Source: Xiphias gladius (lineage: Eukaryota > Chordata > Actinopteri > Istiophoriformes > Xiphiidae). From it: a stretch of DNA of 64,000 bases. Each line of letters starts with the position of its first letter. The stretch's first letter is position 1. The notes beneath the pieces are model-generated. The model searched no databases. It worked only from the letters and a program-made list of their open reading frames with translations, and was not told the origin of the DNA. Positions 12,796-29,494 of the stretch are shown piece by piece. Location: the NCBI RefSeq assembly GCF_016859285.1, contig NC_053414.1, positions 24,457,517-24,521,516 of the forward strand. Reading direction: 5' to 3'. Both the position numbers and the translations under genes were made by a program.

Positions 12796-13232
12796 TCAAC
12801 GTGAATACATCTCTTTCTTCTGGAATAAACACCTGTCTTAGCTTAATAGCTCCTGTCCCATCCTTCTTTCCTCACACAGCCAGAGGCAGTTTTACACAGT
12901 GTTTCATCAACTTGACCCCTTTACACGCAGGGAATCAAACAAGTTTATATGAGCAACACAGACACACTCATGCACTCTTCTGATGTGGTAAAACAGAGTC
13001 ATGTTACACTCATTACTTAGTACTTCCTCCAGAAGAGAGAATCTCCAGGTCAGACATTGTGAAAGGCTGGAAAGTAATCAACTGCCAAGTGCATAATGCT
13101 TTAAGTGCCAACTGGATAGTAAAATCACTTCCCACTGCTACATCTTCTTTCTAAATCTCCAAAAGGAAGCTAGGAACTCACACACACTGTTTTTAACCTG
13201 GGTGCTTACTTTGCTCTCTCTGTCTCTCTCTG

Positions 13233-13240
<8 letters not shown>

Positions 13241-13291
<51 letters not shown>
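13241..13291. repeat. (CT)n(CA)n compound microsatellite
   Basis: CTCTCTGT-type repeats from about 13213 lead into a pure CA run of 51 bases. Confidence 0.95.
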
Positions 13292-13292
<1 letters not shown>

Positions 13293-14599
13293 CCCCTCCA
13301 GCAGCTAGATCTTAGCATCTTATAGGTGCACACTGTCTCACATTAACACACACATACTCGCACACGACAAGGCAAAGAAACTAGCTGTGGTAAGTAACAA
13401 GTGAAAACGCCATCTGTCAAGCGAGAGCGCATTTGCTTCGCCTCAGCATTTTCAGGGGAATGCCTTGAAGACAAAAAGGTCCTTGTTCTCAATCTCTCCG
13501 CAAATCCCATCTCTCATTCTTCCTCCCTCTTCCTTCATCCCCCTTGCTCTGCGCGCCTTGCCGCTCCGCCACCATCAGCAAAGTTGCACACATAAGCATT
13601 GGTCAGCGTTCAATTACCATGAACACCAGGGAAGTGGGGAAAGTACTTGACAGAGAAATGCACTTCAAGCACTGATTAAATACTGATACCAAGTATAAAA
13701 AGCTTAGCCCCTAGGTTATGTGTGTGCAGACACGCAATGAGAAAAGGAAATGGGAAAAATGTGTGTGTGTGTGTGTGTGTGTGTGTGACGAGAGAGAGAG
13801 AAAGACAGTAAGGGGGGCTGGGGGTGCTCTTCTCTCCAATACTGATACAACTGTTTCATCATTATGACCCTCTATTACAGTACTTGCCAACTTGCTTACT
13901 ACATACTTTTGATACACTCCGCAGAGTGCTGACTCTAACTAAAGCTGCTGATATGGAGTCATTAGGGGGTGAAGTTTCTGTTTTTCTTGTGCCCAAAGAG
14001 CTTCCCTATTACTCCTCGGTGTTAAAGAGTTGCATGGCTCATAGGCTGCTACCAGGCAGCAGATAATGGCCCATCTGCAAGAGATCAATCGGAGGATATT
14101 TTGTTGCGAGGCATTATCGTTCACTGAGGTGCTTTCTTTTTTTAGCCCAGGTCCCCTGTGTGGGTTCGCGAGCATTCAATGTCCAACACTAACTGCCATG
14201 GGAATGTGTCCTTCCCTCCGGCTTCGATTTGCTTCGGACCAAATTTGCTAAACTGTATTCCCACGCAGGGATAAGTTTGGATTTGTAGACTTTCAGGCAA
14301 GGTTTTCCTAAAAAGCCAGCGCGGTTACTGCAAACCAGGGGGAGAGCAGTCGTCGTTGGTGTTCTGCTTGTGACCGTGAGACTGCTTTATTCAAGTTTCT
14401 AGGCCTACCTCAAAAGTAAAAACAGGTTAAGCGACTGAATAATTTAGTGCCCGTTATTTATCATGCCCGTGTGCACATTCTCCCCATGTGCTTTAAATCC
14501 ACTGACGGAAGATGCATTTGAGCGCGCTGAATAACCAAACCTCACCACAAAGAAAAAAAAAAAAAAAAAGAATATATTTAGCACTAGTGACATTTTAAA

Positions 14600-16255
14600 C
14601 ACTCATTCCTCGGCCCACATGAGCTCCAATTATCCAGGAGACGCGTCAACGTCCACTACAGGACCGGGCCTATTTATTCCAGAGCCAAGCCCCCAGTATA
14701 AACCGAGCTGTTCCTTCCCTCGCGCCAGACCTTTGTCCGCCCGCCTGCCGCCGGTGCCATGTTGCCATGGCTCCCTCATGCCTCCGCTCTGCTCGCGCAA
14801 ACGTTGAGAAATAACAACGTTGTGATGAATCAGCATCTCTGCCGCGAGCGCAGCCGGCGTACGGCCAGGCACGCCAGGAAATAGACCGGTTCTCCCCAGT
14901 CAAACCGACAGCGCCAACTCCATTGGACGTAAAATATGTCCCCCGCCGCTCACAGACACACATGAACTGAAGGCCTGTCGGAGGAACAGCGTCTTTGACA
15001 CAAAGCAAATGTCAAAACAGTCGCTCCAGCAGAGTCACCGCTTCCCTCTCACCAGCAGCCAGGACATACTCTGTAGCTAACCGTCGGACGTTTGACAGTT
15101 ACAACACAATGACAGCCGGGGCTGTTTGTTGATTCTCCCCCTCTCCTCATCACATTTTACCTATGGCAAACGGCCAACTAAGCAAGCAGCGAGTACACCA
15201 AAGGTTGCCTCGAGAGTCCGTCAGCCCGCCCGCAAAAACCGACAAAATCCCGGCATAATTGAGGAGCAGCTCACTGGCCATCTTACCTGGGCAGCAGCGA
15301 ACAGACGGCAGGGTCAGCTTGGGAAGCGACAGCGGGTCGCTTCAGTTTGTGTCCACCGCTGCCGCTTCAGCACCCCGAAGAGAGGACAGCCGGAGAAGCT
15401 ATCGTTGAGGTTACGCGTTGTTTTCGAGGGTTTCCGCTGCCCTAAGTTGTTACTCTACGCGCGGATTTCTCCCCGGGCTCCTCTTTATTTCACCTTTCCA
15501 AACCTCTAGTCTTTTAGTAGCCAGAAAACGAGGGAATCCCCGGGCGTACCAGCGGCACAGAAAGCGGACTTGCTCTCGAACTCCCCGCACCGTCTTCTAA
15601 TTCCGACACATGGCTTCTTTTTTAAGCTTGACAGCCGTACGTAGCGTACACCCCCCACCCCCCCCCTCCCCTTTGTCTGTGTTGTTATGTTGTCTGGTGG
15701 GTCGGCGTGGCGGTCGAGCGACCGACCCGGTCTCGGTCGAGCGTGTGCGGGACTCGATGACGACCAGATCGTGATGATTCAGCACTACCAGACTACTGCC
15801 CTTTAAACGGCAGCGGCGCTGCTGCGAGTACGGCGGAGCAGGACGGAGCAGCGGCAGCGGCAGCGCACACCGGGACAGGCGGCAACACAAGTGCGACCGC
15901 ACTTGGCGGCGGTAACGGCGTGGCGGCGGCGGTCGTGCACAGTCAGCAAAACAGCCCGTCTATATTCAGCAGTTGTTGTTGTTTTGTTTTGTGGTTTTTT
16001 TAAAAAAAAAAAAAAAAAAAACACAATAATCAATAAATTTCAGTTTTGATTTTGACAAACCTGACTCACCAGAAGTCAAACCGGCGCCTTTCGCCCGCCG
16101 CACCTTCGAAGGTCTTGGGTTCGCCGATGGTTGGTCGACCCGGTGTGGAGGAGAGACAGTTGGAGAAATGTTTTTTTTTTTTCCGCTCACGCCTTTCTCG
16201 CAGGTCTTTAGATATATCCACTCCTTTATGGTCGGAGGCGCCAGACGTCAAATGA
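14600..16255. promoter_or_regulatory. CpG island / promoter region of MAFG
   Basis: Base composition changes abruptly to GC-rich with many CpG dinucleotides, unlike the AT-rich flanks, and the block contains the inferred MAFG first-exon donor. A plus-strand TATAAA lies at about 14697 and a minus-strand ATAAATAGG near 14668, so transcription in both directions is possible. NF-E2-like half sites (TCAGCA preceded by TGAA or TGAT) occur near 14828 and 15777. A poly(A) tract at about 16000-16020 interrupts the block. Core promoter positions are inferred. Confidence 0.6.
15287..15500 (-). other. MAFG: Probable noncoding first exon of MAFG (upstream end not defined)
   Basis: On the minus strand the sequence GCTGCTGCCCAG|GTAAGATGG gives a near-perfect splice donor whose last exon base is 15287, inside a CpG-rich block. 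MAFG needs an upstream 5' UTR exon because its start-codon exon begins at a splice acceptor (1269/1270). This donor is the best match. The transcription start is not visible; the right boundary given is nominal. A second good donor, TTCTG|GTGAGTCAGG near 16064-16069, could mark an alternative first exon; small Maf genes are known for alternative first exons. Confidence 0.5.
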
Positions 16256-17639
16256 TGTTTGGATCACATGGTTTCATTCATGAAGGATCTACGCAACCCG
16301 CAATTAAAGAGACATGAGACACACTACTACTGTGCGATGGACTGTTTTAACAACAGCCAGTGTGGAAAGTGTGACAAGGCAGCCCCACCTCTGTGCAAGC
16401 GTCTAAACTTAGAGCCAACATTTCAAGCACTGATTGGCTCCGACAATAGTTATGCCTACAGAGAGTACAGGACTAAAAAATAAAACATCTGATGCTGGAC
16501 CAGTAATGCTGTCACTTTTACTGAACACTTTCGGCACTGGGAAGATAATGTGCTCTGCATTTTGGGATTTTTTTCTGCAAAAATAAGTGCATAAGTACAG
16601 ACACTGTAAAACACAAGTTACATATTCAACAAGTGAACATTTATCCACACACAGGAAAAAATACTTTGCTCTAGATGTTAAGCGCTGGCTTGAGAAATTC
16701 CAGACAGACAGACACACACTTTTCTAGACAGGTCCTGTTTTTTTTTTCGGTTTTTTTTTCAGAGCTGTTTACCAAAGTTGCAGAAAACACACAACTGACA
16801 AGAACAGAAGATTTCTATCACTGTATCACTTCCTCTAAAAGAAGGACATGAAATGGCAGAATCAAAAGTGATGAGTTCCTGCCTCAGGTTCTACAGAACA
16901 AACGGTTACTTTTCACATTCACAAAAACTCTACCACAGAAATGTAGCATTTTCCTTGAGGCCATGAAGTTGTAAAGAATTTTCATCTAGAAATGTTTTTA
17001 ATAGGTTTAATATGCAGCGCTAACTGAGTACTTTCAATAAATATGATAAATGATTTTAATTTAAGTTTATTTATTTATTTTTTGTTAATTTTACAGTTTC
17101 GCAGCCAGCTCCAGTTTTTATGTCTGTTTGGCTGCCTGACAACATTAAAGTCCCATGTTTCCAGTCTGTCTTTAGTGGAAAAGCTAACTGAGGAAAATAT
17201 TACCATGAACCTCTGGAAGCTGATCACATATCATACACTACCCATCCTGATTTACAACACAATTGAAAAACAAATCTAAACAATTAGAACCCCGTTTAGT
17301 AGTTAATCAATATTCCATTTCCATTTATGAGGAACTAATCACTTTCCATAAAAGATAAGAAAACACTTCAACACTCCAATATTGGCAGCCTGTTTCCGGA
17401 TAATACCAGTCAGTTTATAAAAAAATAGGTGGTATTTCATACTCATTGACTGATATGTCCACTTGGACATCCGCTGGTCTTTGAGGAGTGAAATTAAATC
17501 TCTGTCAGGCTGCTGAAAGTAAAGATTCATTTTGAAATATCACTAGAAATAGGCTTGGTATCTTTAAGAACATTACTAATACAGTGATGAAACATTATAC
17601 AGCCTGTTAGGTCATTTTTAGGATTAGATTTAAAATTGT

Positions 17640-18015
17640 GTTTCCAGGATCCAGGAGAACAATTTACCCAAGAACTATACTGAAGTACCTTTTTGGGGTT
17701 CTCGTACTCTACTGCCTTATGTCCATTTATGTACTTTTTGTGCTTTAAGTATATTTTGATGCTAATATTGTAACATAGTATTTCTACACCGTGGTATTAA
17801 TACTTTCACTTAAGTAAAAGATCTGAGTACTTCCACCAGCACAGCTTGTAGGCCCTCACAGAAGCTAATCCCCTGAAGAGCTGGTGTAAGAAACACAGGG
17901 GTAGCGGTGGAAGGTAACTAAGTACATTTACTCGTCTGCTGCATATAAGTAACACTTTGAGGTAGTTCTGTGTATTTTGACCAGAGCATTTACATTTCTT
18001 GGTACGTAACATTAT
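17640..18015. repeat. Two pieces of the teleost 'GTGGAAAGTAACTAAGTAC' repeat
   Basis: 17640-17840 carries the right-hand end (CACTTAAGTAAAAGATCTGA, GTACTTCCACCA). 17905-18015 carries the left-hand start (GGTGGAAGGTAACTAAGTAC, ATTTACTCGT). The same family is at 20582-21397 and 29862-30010. Probably a non-autonomous DNA transposon of fish. Confidence 0.65.
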
Positions 18016-18157
18016 AATCCACTACCCTTATCTGAGCTATATTTACAAATGAATTTGCAAATTTGAGGAAGGAATTTAAGTTTGCCTCATTAAAATATGT
18101 CATAATTTTGCAGATTTAATTGTAAAGATAAAATCCGCAACCTTTGCCAATAAAAAT

Positions 18158-19098
18158 CTACACTCAATGGCCCATAATGACAAAGTGAAAACATGTTTTT
18201 AGACATACATTTTTGCATATTTAGACTCAATATAGTCTTCAATAAACTAAAAATCAGGCATTTATGATAGAGTAGCCACTTTGTGTAAAAGGCATATGAC
18301 AGCCCGCTTGGTTTTTTCCAAAACGGCATTCAAAGGACTCTGAGGCATGAAGAAAACAGTAAACTTAACTTTTTGGGCAGAACCTCAAATAATATGTCTG
18401 GCGAGCACCAGGCACTGCTCCTCACCTGGCTAATACCATCCCTAAGGTGAAGCATGGTGATGGCAGCGTCATGCTGGTCAGAAGAGACTGGAGACTGGTC
18501 AGAATTGAGGGAAAGATGAATGCAGCTAAATACAGACAGGTCCCTGAAGAAAACCTGTTCCAGAGTGCACGTGACCTAGGACTACGGCGACAGTTCACCT
18601 TTCAGCACGACAATGACCTGAAGCATACAGCCAATACAATGCTGGATTGGCTTCGGGACAAGTCCCTGACTGTCCTTCATTTACCCAGTCAAAGCCTAGA
18701 CTTTAACCCCACAGAACATCTGTGGAGAGATGCGAAGATGGCAGTTCACAGATGCTTCCCATCCAAAATGATGGAGCTTGAGAGGATCTGTCAGGAAGAA
18801 TGAGATAAACTGGCCAAACCCAGGTGTGCAAAGCTCGTAGAGACTCGCCCGAGAAGACTCGAAATTGTAATTCCTGCCAAAGGGGCTTCTACAAAGTACT
18901 GAATTAAGGGTCTGAATACTTTTGTAAATGAGAGATATCAGCTTTTGCTTTTTAATATTAATATTTGAAAAACGTTTGTGTTATTGAGTCTAGATTGATG
19001 GGCAAAAATGGCAATTTTATCTATTTAAAAATCAAATGTCTAACTCAATAAAGGGTGCAAAAAGTGAAGGGGTCTGAGTACTTTCTGTAGCCACTGTA
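18158..19098 (+). mobile_element. Degenerate Tc1/mariner transposon
   Basis: The right terminal repeat ends GGGGTCTGAGTACTTTCTG...CACTGTA at 19098, the expected Tc1 end next to TA. The inner part of the left terminal repeat is seen at 18158-18245 (CACTCAATGGCCCATAATGA), but its outer end is missing. Between them lies part of a transposase reading frame. The layout and wording match the salmonid/percomorph Tc1 family. Confidence 0.88.
18340..18860 (+). pseudogene. Tc1 transposase pseudogene (C-terminal two thirds)
   Basis: The open frame 18447-18803 reads KHGDGSVMLV at the start, FQHDNDLKHTAN around the second catalytic Asp (usual QQDNDPKHTA) and SLDFNPTEHLWRD around the catalytic Glu (usual SPDLNPIEHLW). 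The N-terminal DNA-binding domain and the first Asp are absent. The sequence before 18447 is still Tc1-like (CTGGCGAGCACCAGGCACTG) but out of frame or with stops. The protein cannot be active. Confidence 0.85.
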
Positions 19099-19351
19099 CA
19101 CCCCTGTGCATGTCTCGTTCCCAGATAGGCACCAGTAGGACACTGTTGTGTGTCTCCATGAATCCTCTACAATTGTACACTGCAAGTTGGCATTATGGAG
19201 AAGCTCATACAGCATGATCACCGACTGTGTAGTAACCGTCAGAGCTTCCTCTTTTCTGTGACCGTTTCATCAGACAGCTGCATCAAGCTGATACTCTATC
19301 AGCCCAGGGATCACAGCTGTGCACAGGTCAGACACACACACGCACAGGTCA

Positions 19352-19420
<69 letters not shown>
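19352..19420. repeat. (CA)n microsatellite
   Basis: Pure CA run preceded by two CACAGGTCAGACACACAC units. Confidence 0.96.
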
Positions 19421-19422
<2 letters not shown>

Positions 19423-19751
19423 CTGACAACACTGCAGCGCACAAACAGTGAAACCGGAACATAGAAGACTGACTACCCACAAACAAACACCTCTTTTCTT
19501 GCTCGTCTCCGAGTTTTTCATTGTAGAGAGGATTAGGTGGATGTCTGATGGAGGTGATGGAGGAGAGAAACAAAAAGAAAGAAAAAGTTCTTCCATTTAT
19601 TCAGTCATCTTGGTTTCTGGCTCTCCTCCTGGTCTTGATACGCTATGCAAACAACCATGTTACTGCAAAGGTCAGTGATTACATTGATTGAATGGAGATG
19701 ACAGGTAGCATCTGGCCTACCTGTGGACAGAAATCCCATGCTGGGCTGGAG

Positions 19752-19827
<76 letters not shown>

Positions 19828-19848
19828 CTCTCTCTCTCTCTCTCTCTC
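19752..19848. repeat. (CA)n(CT)n compound microsatellite
   Basis: GCGCGCG, then about 70 bases of CA, then about 25 of CT. Confidence 0.96.
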
Positions 19849-20581
19849 ACAACCACATGCACAGTCCAAACTTTCCACTCTAGGATTATCTGCCACTGAA
19901 CTGCCATCTTAGACCCTCTGCCGGCGCCAAGATGATTGACATAGAGCACATCCTCTTAGGTGGAAGAGAGGCGCTCAAAGCTGCTCGACCAACGAAAGGC
20001 AACAGAAGTCTAATAATGAGAGGCAAATGGAAGTCTCTCCAGGAATAGCTAATCTTAACAGAGAGCCGCAGGAGCAAGCGGAGAGTAACCTTTTGGCATA
20101 AAAGAGGGATTACCAAGACACTTCAGTGGCGGAGGAAAAACCATTGCATGCACAAATAAACAACCCGCGAGCACCAAGAGCATGCGGGTCGCAATTTAAT
20201 CAAGGACACTGGTGTGTGTATTAGTTTAAGGAAAATAAACTAATCCTACAACAGCTATAAATTGTTCAATTATAATGAGGACATGGCTCTTCACAAACCA
20301 TCACTTTTCTTCCATCATTTTTACTTCGCCATTGTGCACCTGTTTGTTGCCTGAATAGACCCACGGGCCTATCTCATTCCAACACAAAGTGGCATCTGTT
20401 AATCCAAAATGTAGCAGCCTGAGGCACAGGGATGGGCCCAAATATGTAAAAAGTATTTAACAGACTTCAAATCTGCTGTAGCTACTGTCTCTTAATATTC
20501 CCAAATGTAACTACACTTCAGCCCTCTACTATCACACTAATTCAGAACTCATTGATACTTAGTTCCTTAACTCACAGCACT

Positions 20582-21397
20582 TAGCGGTAGAAAGTAACAT
20601 TTACCCTAGTACTGTGCTTATATACAATTTCAAGGTACCTGTATTTTACTTGAGTATTTCCATTTTATGCCACTTTATACTTCTACTCTGCTACATTTAT
20701 CCGATAGCTGTACTAACTGGCTGAGAGTTTCAGATTATGATAAGAATAAACCAAATGATTATCTTATAAAGTTCAATAATCACATGTATGCAAAGATTAA
20801 ACCAGCGGTTCCAACCTTTCTGGCATGTGATTCCTTAGAAAAAAAAGCAATGTCTGCTTGGGGCTCCTTGTCACATTTCAGATGTCTATGAGTTTTTAGC
20901 AGTTCCACCAAAGAGCGATTTCCCCTATAAACTGCTCATGTTGTTTAATTTAAGTAACAGTCTGAAGCCCACAAAAGTAGAGAAAAGGGAAGTTAAAAAC
21001 TTGTGTAGCAGAACTTTGTTTTTCCCCTTCTTTCCACTCCCATTAATCATCTCACACCTGCTGATTTATCTCGTAAACTTTTGGAGGGGTCTGAACCCTA
21101 CTTTGGGAACCACTGGACTAAATTATCCAACGATATATAAAGTACTTCAAACTAGCTCCACCTCGAGCAGCTACAACAGTAACATGCTGCTGAAGCCCTC
21201 GGATCAATATTGACAATCTAACAATGTCATATATAATAATATATCAATCACGGGGGCATTTTTCTGCCAAACAATTACTTTTACTTTTGATACTTTAAGT
21301 ACAATTTATCTGACAATACTTACAGTAAATGCAGGAGTTTTATTTGTAATGGGGTACTTTTACTGAAGTAAAGGTTCTTTCACTATTGACAGCACCC
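20582..21397 (+). repeat. Teleost 'GTAGAAAGTAAC' repeat, full-length copy split by a nested element
   Basis: The left end (TTAGCGGTAGAAAGTAACAT; then TTTACTTGAGTATTTCCATT) and the right end (GTACTTTTACTGAAGTAAAG) belong to the family also seen at 17640-18015 and 29862-30010. The middle is interrupted by the hAT-like element 20803-21115. Confidence 0.7.
20803..21115. mobile_element. 313-bp non-autonomous hAT-like element, nested
   Basis: It begins CAGCGGTTCCAACC and ends CTTTGGGAACCACTG; the terminal inverted repeats share CAGYGGTTCC. It is flanked by an imperfect 8-bp duplication, GATTAAAC (20795-20802) and GACTAAAT (21116-21123), the length hAT transposases make. No open frame of note. Confidence 0.7.
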
Positions 21398-21901
21398 TTG
21401 TGTTTAGAAACTTGTCAAGTAATAATGACGTGAACTACCTCTAAGAAGAGGAGAGGGCAGGATTTAGCGGGAAATCCAGGATCCAACACACTGGTCATAT
21501 GTCCTGCTGACAGAAAGCTTCTAAAATTGGACTGTGTTTCCCATTAGAACAGCCAATCACAATGCATCTCCAGGCCCCTGAGGAAAAACACCTTTATCAT
21601 TATTATCTATATCATATGCAGAGTCTGATTTTGGGAGAAGAAGGGATCTGTTTGGGAAAGACCTCAAGAGACAGTGACCTACCAGGCGAGATAAAATAAG
21701 ACTGCGGGAGAGTTTTGGATGACGAGCGGTTGAAACACGTAACTGTAGCGCTACAGTTAATGCTGTTTACCAATAAGTGAGGTGGTGTAGTTATATTTGA
21801 TGTTAGACCAGGGTCAATTTTAAGTCACTCTCAACTGGCAGCTATGTGAAGAGTGTAACTTGATCTTCATGGAGGAGCAAATGGGTCACACTGATCATAC
21901 A

Positions 21902-21915
21902 GCGCCATCTGCAGG
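21902..21915 (-). promoter_or_regulatory. CTCF-like motif
   Basis: Read on the minus strand, CCTGCAGATGGCGC agrees with the CTCF core CCASYAGRKGGCRS at 13 of 14 positions. It lies between MAFG and PYCR1. A motif match alone does not prove binding. Confidence 0.4.
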
Positions 21916-23385
21916 CCAGGGTGCATCGTAATTACTTCTTGATAGAAGCAGTCTGGTTAGCCGTAGTCTAAGGGAAACCTCAAACTATAACTAAACCAAA
22001 AAGGAACAAATTATCTACAAAAAAGGTGGTGGTGGGGGGGGGGGGCATAAAATGGAAGAGGACACTTGATTTTTGAAAAGCAACCAACCAGAGTCAGCGT
22101 AGAGTGTTAAGAGTGAAAACTGGTCTCATAGTCAGTCCAGTCCTGGAAAAACTAGCTTTGGAACAATGGTATTTCATTCTGCTTCTTTAATATTGTCCTT
22201 TAGACTGGTGCACCAATTCAATGGTCGATACGCCAAACAAAACAGGGCATAACATGTAACATTATAGAACCATACAACTGGGACAGATTGGTAGCTGATG
22301 TTATGCTTTTATAACTGTATTAACATATTCTTAAACAAGCCGTTTAGATAAACTAAGCTTTCTTCTAGCACTTTCAGGTAAAAACATCACATTCCCTTAT
22401 GGGAGAAAACACAAAAAGTGCCTTCATAGTGTAAAACATCTTAAGGTTCTAGATAACAGGTCGTTAAGTGCAACAAAAACCCCTAACATAAGGGCAACAG
22501 AAGGATCTGAGGAAACTGTTGACATAAGAGTTGTCTTAAAGCTTGGAATGACCTTTATGTGTGTGAAAAAAACTGTTATAGGTCAGAGGGTCAAAGACAC
22601 AATGTTCTTAATATGCTAGAAACCCCTTTGTAACACCCAAGCAGGGTATTTTATCCATGAAGACAATAGTTTTCATATACGACAGTAAAAACAACCAAAA
22701 ATAAAGTTATTCAAATTTTGTCTTTAACACTGTAATACCATTGGCCAAACATTGATAATTCTTTGCACAAAGTAAAGAAGGATACATGACGATTTACACT
22801 GTGGCTTCATTTTTTTTTTTTTTTTTTTTGGAAGAAAGACATTTAAGACATACATTGGTCATCCAAAACCTTACTTACTGGTTTTAAGGCTTTGGCTTAC
22901 TGTTGTACATTAACAGCTTGATGGTATCCCAGCAGCCATCTGGTGCCTGGTGTGTACCAGCATCCCATGATGGCCCACTGGGTCATTACCATTCAACAGC
23001 CCCAGATAGTCAAGAGCTCAAACACAGACTGACAATAGATCGTAAATGCACTTTTGCTCTTCAGTGTGTATCTGGATTTGTGTATTTGTAGACAGTAATC
23101 CTGCATCACAATGTAAGGCTATAACTGTAAGCAATGCATCCAGAATACAACTGTACTGTACGGTGTGTAAAGTAGTGGTGTCACCATCAGGTTCACTGTC
23201 CGCATGTCCTTCAAGTATTAATAAATAATTTGGCATCGCAATTTGGAAATTATTTCAGACCAGTGCTGAGTCCGTTTTTTAAGTTCTATGGCTGAACAGT
23301 ATAAGATGTATGTATGTCAACATGTGCACACATAGTACACTTAAACCTGTAATGTGTTTGTGTGTTTGCCTGCTGCTCTGTGTAT

Positions 23386-28325
<4,940 letters not shown>

Positions 28326-28544
28326 CGTGTCGGATGATGTGGCTTCTCTGTCCTGTAAAAAAAAAAAAAAAAAAAAACAGTTGGAAAGCGGACGGCCAAC
28401 GCATTTCGATGGAGCAAATTTATGAGCATAAAAACCTTATATACACACACAACACAACTCTCACATTCCTGTGGATGCAGTTTAAACTTATTAAAAGCAA
28501 AAGCATGTCAGTCTCTGTTTCAGTGCGAATGGACCAACTGCATT

Positions 28545-28584
28545 AAGCGTCAAGACCTGAGGACATCTTCGGGTCTTGACGCTT
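28545..28584. repeat. 40-nt near-perfect hairpin in PYCR1 intron 1
   Basis: AAGCGTCAAGACC at 28545-28557 is exactly complementary to 28572-28584. Pairing continues inward through G-T wobbles and Watson-Crick pairs to an 18-bp stem with a 4-base ACAT loop (28563-28566). Confidence 0.75.
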
Positions 28585-28884
28585 CAATTTTAAGCTTAGT
28601 GAGACAACCGAGTTTGTACCTTTACTGACCAACATAACCGGGATATTACGCTTTAACGTGTGTTTCAGTGTTAAGTTCACATCTTGACTGTGTCTAATGT
28701 TTGCTAATTGGCAGCAGTGGCTCAAGTGCTAACATTAGCGCTCCTTTTGATGCTGACCAGGACGATAGCATTTCCTAGCTACCTGATGACCGCCTGCCCT
28801 CGGCTGGCTGCTCCGCTAGCTAGGTTTTCCTACCAGGAATGAATGAGAAATGCGATAAAATTCACAAAGCACGCAGATAGTTAC

Positions 28885-28960
28885 CTTTCCCTAGATGTTG
28901 CAGTTGAGGTCCCTGAATGGGCAAATGCAAGTTGATGGCGTGACCGTTACTTCCCGGCGC
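28885..28960 (-). other. PYCR1: PYCR1 noncoding first exon (upstream end not defined)
   Basis: The start-codon exon opens at 28352 after a long pyrimidine tract and ACAG. The best upstream donor is CTAGGGAAAG|GTAACT with last exon base 28885, inside the CpG-rich promoter. The transcription start is not visible. Confidence 0.55.
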
Positions 28961-29200
28961 CTGAAAAAAAAAAATAAAAACACATAAAACACCACTTTTT
29001 GTGTCAACGTGGCTTCCTTTTCACTCAGTCCCAGCGCGGTCCATAACCTTAACGGACAGCGACACTGGCCAATCACAACAGAGAAAACCTGCGCGTTTGA
29101 CCAATGAGGGACTATATCCCACGATCGCGGCGGGGCTTGCAGTCCGTCGCTCCCGGTTTCATCAGTTCTGTGAGTTTAAGCTACCCGGAGAAATGTAGGT
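28900..29200. promoter_or_regulatory. PYCR1 promoter region with CCAAT boxes
   Basis: CpG-rich stretch upstream of PYCR1 exon 1, with two CCAAT motifs on the plus strand (GGCCAATCAC near 29064, GACCAATGAG near 29099), i.e. inverted relative to PYCR1, as for NF-Y. The GATCGCGGCGGGG block at about 29123 is CpG-dense. No TATA box in a suitable place. Divergent transcription to the right is possible. Confidence 0.55.
29156..29164 (-). promoter_or_regulatory. Candidate ATF4-C/EBP (CARE) element
   Basis: On the minus strand the sequence is TGATGAAAC, fitting the CARE pattern TGATGnAAn, a few hundred bases upstream of PYCR1. PYCR1 is an established ATF4 target in mammals, which makes this match more likely to matter; binding is not shown. 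Confidence 0.4.
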
Positions 29201-29494
29201 CAAATATAGGGAGCATGAGTTATGAAGTGGGTCATGTTTATATCGGGCAAAGCCGGTATTGTCAGCATCTATTCAGACCGCGTCCGACCGATTCAACGCA
29301 GAGCGCATGGATGTTAACAGAGCTAATCGGATATTATAAACACTATAAAAGCAGAAGGTAGTTTAGATCATAATACTGGGTAAAATTCCAGGCTAAAGCT
29401 ATTATCACATCGAGCTCATACAACCCAGGTGTTATGATCCCACATTGACTCTTATCATCAATTACGTCAACATGTTCCCATAAAATGATTCGCA

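Larger units (their letters stand above)
1270..15286 (-). other. MAFG intron 1, about 14 kb
   Basis: No coding exon is recognisable between the MAFG start exon and the upstream donor at 15285-15286. The contents are microsatellites, a SINE tail, a LINE fragment, three copies of one teleost dispersed repeat, a nested TTAA-flanked MITE and a MARE-type hairpin, listed separately. The stretches near 6380-6460 and 13900-14250 are high-complexity sequence without repeats and are the likeliest places for conserved enhancers. That is a guess from texture only. Confidence 0.6.
16300..22900. other. Repeat-rich intergenic region between MAFG and PYCR1
   Basis: Outside the repeats listed separately I see no exon with good splice sites and protein similarity. 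The part at about 19870-20450 is high-complexity, contains no recognisable repeat and could hold conserved noncoding elements. Part of the right end (22.9-23.4 kb) is probably PYCR1 3' UTR. Confidence 0.5.

Noticed and set aside
14759..14887. 42-codon frame (MLPWLPHASALL...) downstream of a plus-strand TATAAA in the MAFG CpG island
   Set aside because: Short, GC-driven and without homology; it may belong to a divergent noncoding transcript, but coding is not supported.
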